Shown: positions 10,097-19,000 of the stretch, one piece after another
How the letters are laid out: the number at the start of each line of letters is the position of its first letter
How positions within the stretch are numbered: position 1 is the stretch's first letter
Assembly (NCBI GenBank): GCA_963819785.1
Contig: CAWFXW010000037.1
Location: 248,001-312,000 of the forward strand
Direction of reading: 5' to 3'
Source: Palsa-504 sp963819785
Lineage (GTDB): Bacteria > Actinomycetota > Actinomycetes > Streptosporangiales > Streptosporangiaceae
DNA: 64,000 bases
Notes under the pieces: generated by a model
Told to the model about the DNA's origin: nothing
What the model saw: the letters and a program-made list of their open reading frames with translations, nothing else
Database searches by the model: none
Made by a program: the position numbers and the translations under genes

Positions 10097-10211
10097 CTTC
10101 ATTCCTGATGGTACCGCCCGGCCAGCGGTCTGTCAGCCACCAGAGGTCTCCCGGCTGTTCCTCGGGGATCCCGCGCCACCGGGCGCCCGGGATCCAGATT
10201 GCCATGGAGGC

Positions 10212-11720
10212 ATGTTGTCTTCTTTGCGTACCCGTGACGCGCATATCGATGCGGCCAGCCCCACGAGCCGGGCGGGCGTGGCCCTGGCCATCATGCTCAG
10301 CGCCCAGCTCATGATCATCCTCGATGCGACGGTGGTGAACATCGCGCTGCCGCACATCCTGACCAGTTTGCACTTCACCCGGACGAGCCTGTCCTGGGTG
10401 ATGAACGGCTACACGCTGACGTTCGGCGGCCTGCTGTTGCTCGGCGGCCGGGCGGGCGACATTCTCGGCCGGCGCCGCGTCTTCCTGGCCGGCATCGCCC
10501 TGTTCACCCTCGCCTCGCTGGTGGGCGGGCTCTCCACCTCGGCCGGGATGCTGCTGGCCGCCCGGGCGGCGCAGGGTGTGGGCGGTGCGCTGGCCGCCCC
10601 GGCCGTGCTCGCGCTCATCGTGAGCGGCTTTCCCGAGGGCCGGGAGCGGACTCGAGCGCTCGGCATCTACATGGGTGTGATCACCGGCGGGTCCTCGCTG
10701 GGCCTGGTGCTCGGGGGCGTGATCACCGAATGGCTGACCTGGCGCTGGGTCCTGTTCATCAACGTGCCGATCGGGATCGCCGTGGTGCTGATCGCGCCGC
10801 TGTTCGTGGCCGAGACCCCGCGCCAGGCCGGCCGCTTCGACCTGGCCGGCGCGGTGACCTCCACCGCCGGCGTGGCCTCGCTCGTGTACGGATTCGTCCG
10901 GGCCGCGGCCAGCGGCTGGGGTGATCACCTGGCGCTGGGCGCGTTCGGCGCCGCCGCCGTCTTGCTTGCCGCATTCCTGGCCATCGAGACCAGAGCCCGC
11001 CAGCCGATCACCCCGCTGCGGCTGTTCGCTGACGTCAGCCGGTCGGGCTCGTTCGTCGCCCGGCTGCTGCTGATCGCCGGGATGTTCGGCGTGTTCTACT
11101 TCCTCACCCAGTTCCTGCAGCAGGTCATGGGCTTCAGCCCGCTGCGCGCCGGCGTGGCCTTCCTGCCGATGACCGCGGCGCTGTTCGGGCTGTCGCGTAC
11201 CGCGCCCCGGCTGATGCCGCGGCTCGGCGCCAAGCCGCTGATGATCGCCGGGATGGTTCCGGCCGTCATCTCGCTGGCCTGGCTGTCGCGCGTCTCCCCG
11301 GCGACCGGATACTGGTCCGGGGTGTTCGGCCCGATGGTGCTGCTCGGTATCGGGATGGGCCTGGTATTCGTGCCGCTGACCACGGCGTCGCTGGCTGGCG
11401 TCGCGCCGTCCGACTCCGGGGCTGCTTCGAGCATGGTCAACGTGATGCAGCAGGTCGGCGGCTCGCTGGGGCTGGCCGTGCTGGTCGCCGTGTTCGGCAC
11501 GGCGAGCCGCCACGCGCAGCAGCATCCGCTGCCGGGCCTGACCGCGGTGGCTCAGGAGCAGCACGTGCTCGCACACGGGATGGCAACGGCCTTCGGCCTC
11601 GCGGCCATCCTCGACCTGATCAGCCTGGTGGTGATCGTGGCGCTGATCCGGGCCAGGAAGCTCGCGCCGCAGCGCGCCGAAGCCCGCGAGGAAGAGCCCG
11701 CGGTCACAGCCTCTTCTTGA
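10212..11720 (+). CDS. MFS drug exporter, DHA2 family (14 TM, EmrB/QacA-like)
   Basis: About 502 aa with 14 predicted helices. DHA2 signatures include IILDATVVNIALPHI in TM1, WVMNGYTLTFGGLLLLGGRAGDILGRRRVF (motif A, only parts quoted: GGRAGDILGRRR) and GGSSLGLVLGG in TM5 (antiporter motif C). ATG 10212 is taken as start because the 54 codons before it overlap the operator region. GGAGG sits only one base before this ATG, so TTG 10215 is an alternative. It is a proton-driven exporter of hydrophobic drugs, presumably controlled by the divergent TetR. Its last 17 bases overlap the convergent HerA-like remnant. Confidence 0.9.
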   Translation: MLSSLRTRDAHIDAASPTSRAGVALAIMLSAQLMIILDATVVNIALPHILTSLHFTRTSLSWVMNGYTLTFGGLLLLGGRAGDILGRRRVFLAGIALFTLASLVGGLSTSAGMLLAARAAQGVGGALAAPAVLALIVSGFPEGRERTRALGIYMGVITGGSSLGLVLGGVITEWLTWRWVLFINVPIGIAVVLIAPLFVAETPRQAGRFDLAGAVTSTAGVASLVYGFVRAAASGWGDHLALGAFGAAAVLLAAFLAIETRARQPITPLRLFADVSRSGSFVARLLLIAGMFGVFYFLTQFLQQVMGFSPLRAGVAFLPMTAALFGLSRTAPRLMPRLGAKPLMIAGMVPAVISLAWLSRVSPATGYWSGVFGPMVLLGIGMGLVFVPLTTASLAGVAPSDSGAASSMVNVMQQVGGSLGLAVLVAVFGTASRHAQQHPLPGLTAVAQEQHVLAHGMATAFGLAAILDLISLVVIVALIRARKLAPQRAEAREEEPAVTASS

Positions 11721-12225
11721 GCAGGCCGAAGACGCCGCGCATGACCTGCTTCTCTAGCTGCTTACCCTCCTTGGACTGCAGGAATGCCGTCACCGCGGCT
11801 ACGCCGCCCGCGGCGGCGCCGGCGGCCTTCTTGTGGCTCTCGGCGGGCTCGGGCCGGGCCTCCCGGGCCCCGTCACCGCCGGAAGCGGCGGAAGCGGCGG
11901 AAGCGGCGGCGGCAGCCTCGGCTTCCGGGGCCTCCATCCGGGCGGCCAGCATCTCCCGGGCGCTCATGTTGTCCACCCGCTCGCCGTACTTGGCCCACAG
12001 CGGGGACGCCTTGGCCTTGGCCTCGATGTCGTCTGCCGGTCCCATCCGCGAGGACGGCGGCGTCATCCGGGTATGCACGACCGGTGTCGGCACACCCGAC
12101 TCGGACAGGATCGTCACCGCCGCCTCGCCGATGCCCATGCCGGTGAGCAACTCGTCCATGTCGTAGAACGCGGACTTCGGGAACGTCGAGACGGTCGCCT
12201 TTAGCGCCTTGCCCCTGACCTCGGA
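11704..12225 (-). pseudogene. C-terminal remnant of a HerA-like (DUF853) ATPase
   Basis: From residue KALKATVSTFPKS onward the frame matches my memory of the tail of DUF853 HerA-like ATPases: YDMDELLTGMGIGEAAVTIL, GVPTPVVHTRMTPPSSRMGP, SPLWAKYGERVDN, then an Ala-rich linker and FLQSKEGKQLEKQVMRGVFG. The ATPase core (Walker A/B) that should precede it is absent. Upstream of about 12225 the frame has unrelated Arg-rich composition, so 5' sequence has been lost. It abuts another truncated gene, which suggests a deletion fused the two. Function is presumably lost. Confidence 0.75.
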
Positions 12226-12287
12226 AAGTGAACGGCGTAGACCGCGCAGCCTACGCTTTGGCGGCGAGCCTGCCAAGGCGGCGCGGG

Positions 12288-13178
12288 CTAGCTCACGGCC
12301 AGGATCCGCCCGGCGGGCAGACCCGGGATCTGGATCCCGCACGGCACGATCGCCGCGGTGCCCTTGTAGACGCCGAGCGCCGCGGTAATCTGGGCCAGCG
12401 GGGCCGCCACCACGGTGGCACCGGCCGCCAGAGCCACATCCAGCAGCGACGTGTAAGCCTCCGGATCGCCGCAGGGCGGCGCCGCCACGACCACGTCCCG
12501 GTAGGTCAGCCGGGGCACCGGCCGGCGGATCAGCCGGGGGGCCACCCGGTCCGCGCCGAGCTCGAGCCCGGCCACGTCGAAGACCTGGTCCGGGTTCGGC
12601 CCGTCACTGTTGCCATTGTGGCTGACGGGTTCGTCGGTGTCGGGCTGGCCATGTCGCGGGTTCTGCAGCAGCGAATCGAACGGCGTGGTGTCCTCGGCCT
12701 CGCCGAACGCGAACACCTGCCGTACCCAGGAGCGCTCGGCGGCCTGGACCGCCAGGTCAGCGAGGTCGGCCGAGGTGATAAGCAGCCGGGCCCGGCACTG
12801 CTTGAGCTGCGCGGCGACGTCCACCGCGGACCGCGCCGGGCGAACCGCCACGGCGGTAGCCCCGGCCGCCCGGACCGCGTGCACCGCCAGCGTGTGGCTG
12901 ACCGCGTCGTCGACGAAGATTCCGGCCGTATCGCCTGCCTGCAGGCCGCGCCGGGACAGGCCGCTCGCCGCGTCACGGACCATGCGCGCGAGCTGCTGCC
13001 AGGTAATCACGGCGGCCTCAGCGCGGCCCCTGGGCGCCGCATCGATGAGCGCGGCTCCGTATTCGGCCTGGTCGGCCAGTGCCAGGATGTGCTCGGTCAC
13101 CGCCTGCTGCCGCGCGTCCGCGCGCAGCGTCCGCAGGTCCGCGTCGATGCCCGCTCCCGCACCGATCTCGAGTTCCAC
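12288..13178 (-). CDS. AMP-binding (acyl-CoA synthetase-like) protein, short and lacking catalytic motifs
   Basis: 296 aa. The first 140 residues resemble the N-terminal part of 4-coumarate/fatty acyl-CoA ligases (VITWQQLARMVRDAASGLSRRGLQAGDTAGIFVDDA, part quoted, and VHAVRAAGATAVAVRP). The second half has VVAAPPCGDPEAYTSLLDVALAAGATVV and GIQIPGLPAGRILAVS but no TSGTTGxPKG phosphate-binding loop and no C-terminal domain; normal family length is about 500 aa. It is either a degenerate paralogue or a 3'-truncated gene. Its stop lies at the junction with the HerA-like remnant. Catalysis is unlikely. Confidence 0.65.
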   Translation of the reverse strand: MELEIGAGAGIDADLRTLRADARQQAVTEHILALADQAEYGAALIDAAPRGRAEAAVITWQQLARMVRDAASGLSRRGLQAGDTAGIFVDDAVSHTLAVHAVRAAGATAVAVRPARSAVDVAAQLKQCRARLLITSADLADLAVQAAERSWVRQVFAFGEAEDTTPFDSLLQNPRHGQPDTDEPVSHNGNSDGPNPDQVFDVAGLELGADRVAPRLIRRPVPRLTYRDVVVAAPPCGDPEAYTSLLDVALAAGATVVAAPLAQITAALGVYKGTAAIVPCGIQIPGLPAGRILAVS

Positions 13179-13257
13179 CAGAACCTCCCGCTGAGTGCAA
13201 CAACAGGCGGGTCCTGGCCTGGAGCCGGGACCCGCCCGGCCGCCGCGGCGGGGCTTT

Positions 13258-13287
13258 GCTGGTTCCCACCCCCCCTTGGGAACCAGC
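13258..13287 (-). terminator. Strong hairpin downstream of the luxR-type gene
   Basis: A perfect 10-bp stem (GCTGGTTCCC / GGGAACCAGC) with a 10-nt C-rich loop. A second stem, GCGGGTCC/GGACCCGC, lies at 13207-13235. Both lie between the end of the luxR-type gene and the next start on the same strand. No T-run follows, so it would be an atypical actinobacterial terminator. Confidence 0.5.
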
Positions 13288-13329
13288 GGCTGCCGTGCTT
13301 TAGCGACGAGTGAAACGCTATGCCCGGCC

Positions 13330-13408
13330 GGCCCGCGTGCACATGCACCGAACTATGCAGGCCACTATGCATCTTGGGCCAGGATCCAGCCTGGCCCGCG
13401 TGCACATG
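13330..13408. repeat. Direct repeat of a 16-mer, 63 bases apart
   Basis: GGCCCGCGTGCACATG occurs at 13330-13345 and 13393-13408, just past the end of the luxR-type gene. The core GTGCAC is itself palindromic. Purpose unknown; it could be a recombination scar or a binding site. Confidence 0.5.
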
Positions 13409-13420
13409 TACACATGCTGG

Positions 13421-15967
13421 CTAGCTGGGCGACTGGTGCCGCGCGGCCCATGAGGCGACCTGTGTACGCGACGTGAAGCCGAGCTTGGCCAAGATGTTGG
13501 CCACGTGACGGGCCACGGTCGCCGGGCTGATCACCAGCTCGTCGGCAATCTGCTTGTTGGACAGGGCCCGGGCGATGAGGACTACGATCTCCTGCTCGCG
13601 CGCGGTGAGCGGCGAGGCCGACGAGCGGGCCGGGTTGGCCCAGGCCGCATCGCCGGGCCTGCCCGGGTCCTTGGCTCCGGCATGCCCCGGCGCGGCCGGG
13701 AGTCCGCCAGCCGTCTCGATGTGCGACCCGAGCGCGTAGCCCACCGCATCGTCGGTGGCCATCTCGCGGCCCTCGGCGAACAGGGCGGCGGCCGGCGCCA
13801 CGCCGAGCAGGTCACGGGCCAGGTCGAGCAGCTTCTCGCCCCGGGAGCCGATGCCCGTCGGCTGCCCCAGCGATTCGCGCAGCTGGGTGGCGGCCCCGGC
13901 CAGCCGGGCGGCCTGCTCGGGCTGCTTCCGGGCCGCGGCCAGGGCCGCGAACGCCTCCAGCCCGCGGGCGATGCCCAGCCGCTGGCCGCAGGCCTGGTTG
14001 ATGCGCAAGCTCTCGCCCAGCCGGGTCCGGGCCAGGTCTAGGTCGCCGCCGGCCAGCGCGACCCAGCCGACCCCGGCCTGGCAGCGGGCGATCTCCATCC
14101 AGGCGTCCACCTCGCGGAAGATCTCCGCGGCGTCTTCGAAGTGCCGCACCGCCACGTCGGCGTCGCCGCGGGCCCGGGCCACGGTCCCCAGCCCGTACTG
14201 GACCTGCGCGACGCCCCAGCGGTTGTTATCGTTCAGCACCTCGAGCGCGGCCTCATACGAGCGCTGCGCCGACTTCAGCGTGTTCTGGCGGACCGCGATG
14301 GCGGCCTTGGCCGCGAGCGTGAGGCCCGCCTCCCAGTCGTTGCCCGCCGCGTCGGCCGCCTCGGTGGCCTCGTCGATCAGGGCGGTAGCGTCGGCGAACC
14401 GGCTCGCCCGCAGCGCGGCCTGGCCCAGCGTCCGCAGCGCGCTGGGCACCGTGAAGCCGTCGCCGCAGGCCCTGCTGATCTCCAGTCCCTGCTGCGCGGT
14501 GCGCAGCAACGTGTCATAGTCCTGCAGGTCGAAGGCGATGCCCGCGCGGGCGGTCAGGGCGCGCCCGCGGACCTGCGGCGCGACCTCGCCGCCCTCCTGG
14601 ACCAGGAACCGGTCGAACCAGGTGGCCGCCTCTCGCTGGTCGCCGTGCGGCACCCACATGTTCAGCAGCCCGGTGCACAGCCGCAGGCCCTCGGCGGTAT
14701 GCCCGTGGCTCAGCGACGTGCCCAGCGCGATCCGGAAGTTGCCGAATTCGGCGATGCCGCGGCGGAAGATCGCCCGGCGCACCGGCCAGGGCGGGTCGCC
14801 GCGGCGGAACATCCGGTTGGCTGTGTCCTCGACCAGGTCCAAGATGCAGTCGCGGTGCCGCAGGAACAGGCGCGACTCCTCGCCCGCGGCCACCAGCCGC
14901 TCCAGCGCGTACTCCCGGATCGTGTCCAGCAGCCGGTACCTGGCGTCGCCGGCCGCCTCGCCGTCCAGCACCACCAGCGACTTGTCGATCAGCGAGATGA
15001 GCAGGTCGAGAACGGCGCCGGCCGGGATGGCCTCGTCCGAGCAGACCTGCTCGGCCATGTCCAGGTTCCAGCCCGAGAACACCGCCAGCCGGCGCAGCAG
15101 CGTCTGCTCGGCCTCATCCAGCAGCTCGTAACTCCAGTCCACGGTGGCCCGCAGCGTCTGCTGCCGGGGCGGCGCCGTCCGGTCACCGGAGTCGAGCAGC
15201 TGGAACCGGTCCCGGAGCCGGTCGGCGATCTGCTCGACCGACAGCGCCCGGACCCGGGCCGCGGACAGCTCGATACCCAGCGGGATGCCGTCCAGCGTCC
15301 GGCACAGCCGGGCCACCGCCGCCTCGTTGTCCTCGGTCAGCGCGAAGCCGGGCCTGGCGCCCGCCGCGCGCGCGGCGAACAACCGGATGGCCTCGTGCCC
15401 GGCCAGTTCGTCACCGACCGCGTCGTCGGGCGGCAGATCAAGCGGCTGGACCCGCCAGATGGTCTCGCCGCGGACCCGGAGCGGTTCCCGGCTGGTGGCC
15501 ACGATCCGCAGCCACGGGCACCGGGCCAGCAGCAACTGGACCAGCGTGGCGCAGTCGCTCACCTGATGTTCGCAGGTGTCCAGGATCAGCAGCATGTGCC
15601 GGGACCGCAGCGCCTCGGCCAGCGTCTGCGCGAGCGGCACGCCCGCCTCCTCGCGCACGCCGATGGTCGCGGCCACGCGCTGGGCGGTCTGGCCGCTCCA
15701 GTCAGCCAGCTCCACCAGCCACGCCTCGTCCAGGTCGGCGCCGAAGCCCGGAGTCTCGGTCCCGTCCGCCGCCTCGGCCGTATCGACGACCTCGCGAGCC
15801 AGCCGCACCGCGAGCCGCGTCTTGCCGATGCCGCCCGGGCCGCTCAGGGTCAGCGCGCGCACCTCAGTGAGCAGTTTGGCTAGCTCAGCGAGGTCACGCT
15901 CACGGCCGATGAAGCTGTTCGGCTCCGCGGGCAGATTGCCCACGAGAAGAGCGGTAGCGGACTGCAT
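13421..15967 (-). CDS. LuxR-family regulator with STAND ATPase and TPR-like domains
   Basis: 848 aa. Order: NB-ARC/AAA domain (Walker A SGPGGIGKTRL near residue 45, Walker B HMLLILDTCEH near 130, SREPLRVRGE sensor), a winged-helix region with the conserved QQTLRATVDWSYELLDEAEQ, a long helical TPR-like region (residues 400-720) and a C-terminal LuxR HTH (LTAREQEIVVLIARALSNKQ...TVARHVANILAKLGF). This is the usual layout of large actinobacterial ATP-dependent activators that integrate a signal, often for secondary metabolism or sugar use. It lies 83 bp downstream of the alpha-mannosidase gene on the same strand and could regulate it. All motifs look intact. Confidence 0.93.
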   Translation of the reverse strand: MQSATALLVGNLPAEPNSFIGRERDLAELAKLLTEVRALTLSGPGGIGKTRLAVRLAREVVDTAEAADGTETPGFGADLDEAWLVELADWSGQTAQRVAATIGVREEAGVPLAQTLAEALRSRHMLLILDTCEHQVSDCATLVQLLLARCPWLRIVATSREPLRVRGETIWRVQPLDLPPDDAVGDELAGHEAIRLFAARAAGARPGFALTEDNEAAVARLCRTLDGIPLGIELSAARVRALSVEQIADRLRDRFQLLDSGDRTAPPRQQTLRATVDWSYELLDEAEQTLLRRLAVFSGWNLDMAEQVCSDEAIPAGAVLDLLISLIDKSLVVLDGEAAGDARYRLLDTIREYALERLVAAGEESRLFLRHRDCILDLVEDTANRMFRRGDPPWPVRRAIFRRGIAEFGNFRIALGTSLSHGHTAEGLRLCTGLLNMWVPHGDQREAATWFDRFLVQEGGEVAPQVRGRALTARAGIAFDLQDYDTLLRTAQQGLEISRACGDGFTVPSALRTLGQAALRASRFADATALIDEATEAADAAGNDWEAGLTLAAKAAIAVRQNTLKSAQRSYEAALEVLNDNNRWGVAQVQYGLGTVARARGDADVAVRHFEDAAEIFREVDAWMEIARCQAGVGWVALAGGDLDLARTRLGESLRINQACGQRLGIARGLEAFAALAAARKQPEQAARLAGAATQLRESLGQPTGIGSRGEKLLDLARDLLGVAPAAALFAEGREMATDDAVGYALGSHIETAGGLPAAPGHAGAKDPGRPGDAAWANPARSSASPLTAREQEIVVLIARALSNKQIADELVISPATVARHVANILAKLGFTSRTQVASWAARHQSPS

Positions 15968-16050
15968 AGGCCCTCTGGAGTTCGCGCGTTAAAAATGGAT
16001 AAACAAGCCAAGCTCCTACCGTACATTGTTCGCCGGAAGCGTACTGGTTT

Positions 16051-19000
16051 CTAGCCCGCGACGATTTTGATCGGTATGGCCTGGCTGTACCGGACCCGGC
16101 CGAAGTACATCACCTTGACCAGCCCCCAGGCCCGGGTCCCGGGCCGCGCGGTGGCGGGCACGGTGACCGCGAAGCGCAGCACCGCCGGCTCCCGCGTCGT
16201 GGCGCTGAAGCCCTGACTCGGGGGTGAGAACAGGTCCCAGGTGCCGAACGGCGACACCAGCTGCGCCTCGCCGTGCATCTCCGAGGCCAGCTGGGTGGAC
16301 ACGCTGACCTGCACCTCGTCCCGGCTGCCCGGCGTCAGCCGCAGCTCGGGGGTGAGCACGGTCAGCTCCGCCTCGTTCGCGGCCGCGATGAAGTCGGCCT
16401 GCATCACCTCCAGGGCCTCCTCGGGCGGCAGCGCCGGGTCGGGCCAGCGACGCTCGCCTACGGCGATCATGGCCGTGTCTTCGATGACCTGACCGTGCTC
16501 GTCGCGGATCCGCGCCGCCGCGAAATAGCGTCCGGGACCGGTTCCCGGCGCGGCCCGCACGGTCAGATCCCAGGCCGCGTACCCGCCAGGTGCCAGCTCG
16601 TAGCGCAGGTCAGGCTCGTTGGCGGCGGTGACCCCGTCGGGCAGGACCAGCTCGACGGTCCCCGACGCCGGCTCGGGTCCGCAGCCCACGGTCAGCGTGA
16701 CCAGACCGGCTTCGCCCGGCTCGGCCAGGGCGACCCGGGTGGGGGAGAAGTGCACTGCCACCGGGAGGTTCCCGGCCGGTGCCGGCCCCTTCCCGTGCAG
16801 CCAGTAGCGCGCGTAGACCGGCTGGACCGGTTCGACCGCGGTCAGGCCATCGGATCCCCGCGATTGGGTCCGCAGGACCAGCGTCACCGTGCCGAAGGCC
16901 GGCATGTCGACAATCGCCACGCCGTCCGCCACCGGCAGGGCCGCGCCGTCGGTCTCCTCGAGCAGGTCGGTCAGCCACGCCGCGACGACGGGCCTGGCCA
17001 GCCGGACCCGCGCTGTCGCGGGCCGCCCGTTGGTCTCCCGCAGCCGTACCGTGACCTCGCCCTCGCCGTCGCCCCCGGAAGCCGGGCTCCGTTCGGACGC
17101 GAGCGGGTTGCCGCGCGGCTTCAGCGCGCTGAGCGTGACGCTGGCAGGCTCGACCGACAGCAGATCGCCCCCGCTGGCGCCGGCAGGCCCGCCCGTCACC
17201 GCGATCAGGTCGTGGTTGTAGTCCTCGGCGCTGGCCTGCAAGCCCGCGGTGCGCCAGTCGCCCGGACCCGAGGCCAGCGCGTACTCGAACGTGTGGCTCC
17301 AGTGCTGCCAGGCGAAACTGCTGCCGTCCGGCGTGGTGCGGGGCTCTCCGTCGATCCAGATCCGCGACGGCCACCCGCTGCACGAGCGCATCAGCGACAT
17401 GTGCAAGGTCCCGTCGGGGGTGACCACGCCGCTCGGCGTGCCCCGGTTCAGCAGCGCCACCGACCGGTCCGCCAGCGGTGCCTCGCTCGCCGCCGGGGCA
17501 GTGTCCCCGATCCCCTCGACCAGGGCGTCGGCCAGGTCCTCGGCCAGTCCGGTGACCGCCGCGGCCAGTCCGCTAGTTCCGCTGCCCACCACGACCAGCA
17601 CCGGCAGGTCGGACGCCCCGCGCACGTCGGCGCTTGGCGCGAAGGCCTCCGCCCGGCTGCGTGCCGCGGGCACCCACGCTCGTGCCGTCCCGCCGGGGAG
17701 CGTGCGCCCGGCCGCCGCCAGCACCTCGGCGGTGAACGCGTTCACGTCCGGGCCGCCGACCGCGATCCTGACGTCGGGCAGGTTGGAGTCCGCGTCGAGC
17801 CCGCCGTACCTCGATCCGCCGGCCTGGCTGCAGGTCGCGGTCACCCCGGCCGCGGCCAGCGCCACCATGAGGTCGCGGATTACCTCGCGCAGCCCGCTGT
17901 CGGAGCTGTCCGGGCAGACCACCTCAGCCACCCCGATGGCCTGGACCGTCCCGCCGGGACCGCCGGTCCGCACTCGCGCCGTCGAGCCGAGCCCGAACCA
18001 CTGGTGAGCCGGGTTGTCCAGCGTGTACCAGTGCTCCGCGGAGTCCACGTCCGCCACCCCGAACGACCGGCCGACCACCGCCGTGGCCGTCTGGTACACC
18101 GGCAGCCCGCCAGGCACGTCGGCCGGGAAGCGGACCCGCAGCAGCCGGTCCTTGTCGCTGTACCCGTCGACGTGGGTGCGGAACTCGACCCGCTCCGCGT
18201 TCTCCCATAGCAGCGTTTCCTGGGTCACCTCGAGCCCGTCCAGCGTGAACGTGGCGACCAGCCGCGAGCCGATCGGGCACCGCTCCGCCCGGACCGCGGC
18301 CGCGACCGCCGACGAGCCCGTCCCCGGGCCCTTGGGCGACAGGTGCCACGGGCCTTCCCCGTGCTTGGGATGCTGTGCGTACTCGTCCTGGATGACCAGT
18401 TCGTTGCCGGGCCGGGCGAGCGCGCAGACCCCGGTTCGCTTGTCGGCGACGCTGACCGTCCCGCCCCGCGCCGGATCCGCGGTGACCCGGTACCGGCCGT
18501 TCTCGATGGCTCCGGCGCCGGCGTCCTGCCACCCCGCGGCCGTGCCCTCCGCGGGCGCGGCGACCACCTGATAGGTCCGGTAGCCGAGTGCGGGCACGTC
18601 CTTGGCCTGGAAGGTGAGCGTCACCTCGGCCAGGGAGTCGTCCTCGCGCCGCAGGATGCCCTCGGCCAGGGCCGGTACCGGACCGCCGGCGTCGTCGCGG
18701 ACCTCGACCCAGCCGGTGCCGTCCTCGGGCAACGGCACGGTGACGGTGGCCAGCTGCGACCGCGGCCTGGCCAGCCCGTTGAACACCTGGACCTGCACCC
18801 CGGCCCGGGCCGGTCCCGCGGATCCGGACAAGGCGGCCACCGCGTCCCGGCGTGCGCCGGAGCCAAGCTCCCACGCCTCCCGCCAGCCGCCGATCAGGTC
18901 CAGGTACACCTGGTCGGACTCCACGCCGGTGATGCCGTCGTGGTGGGCCCCGTAGGCCAGCAGCCGCCAGGCCTTGTCCAGCGCCGCGTGCGGGAACGAC

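Noticed and set aside
10026..11576. 516-codon minus-strand ORF across the TetR-MFS intergenic region and the MFS gene
   Set aside because: Composition is His/Gln/Gly/Arg-rich noise, while the + strand encodes a full 14-TM transporter.
13330..13408. Short direct repeats as a CRISPR array
   Set aside because: Only two 16-bp copies with one 47-bp spacer and no cas genes.
14141..15883. 580-codon + strand ORF within the luxR-type gene
   Set aside because: Antisense shadow. The minus strand has all ATPase and HTH motifs.
16273..18210. 645-codon + strand ORF within the mannosidase gene
   Set aside because: Antisense shadow without recognisable domains.
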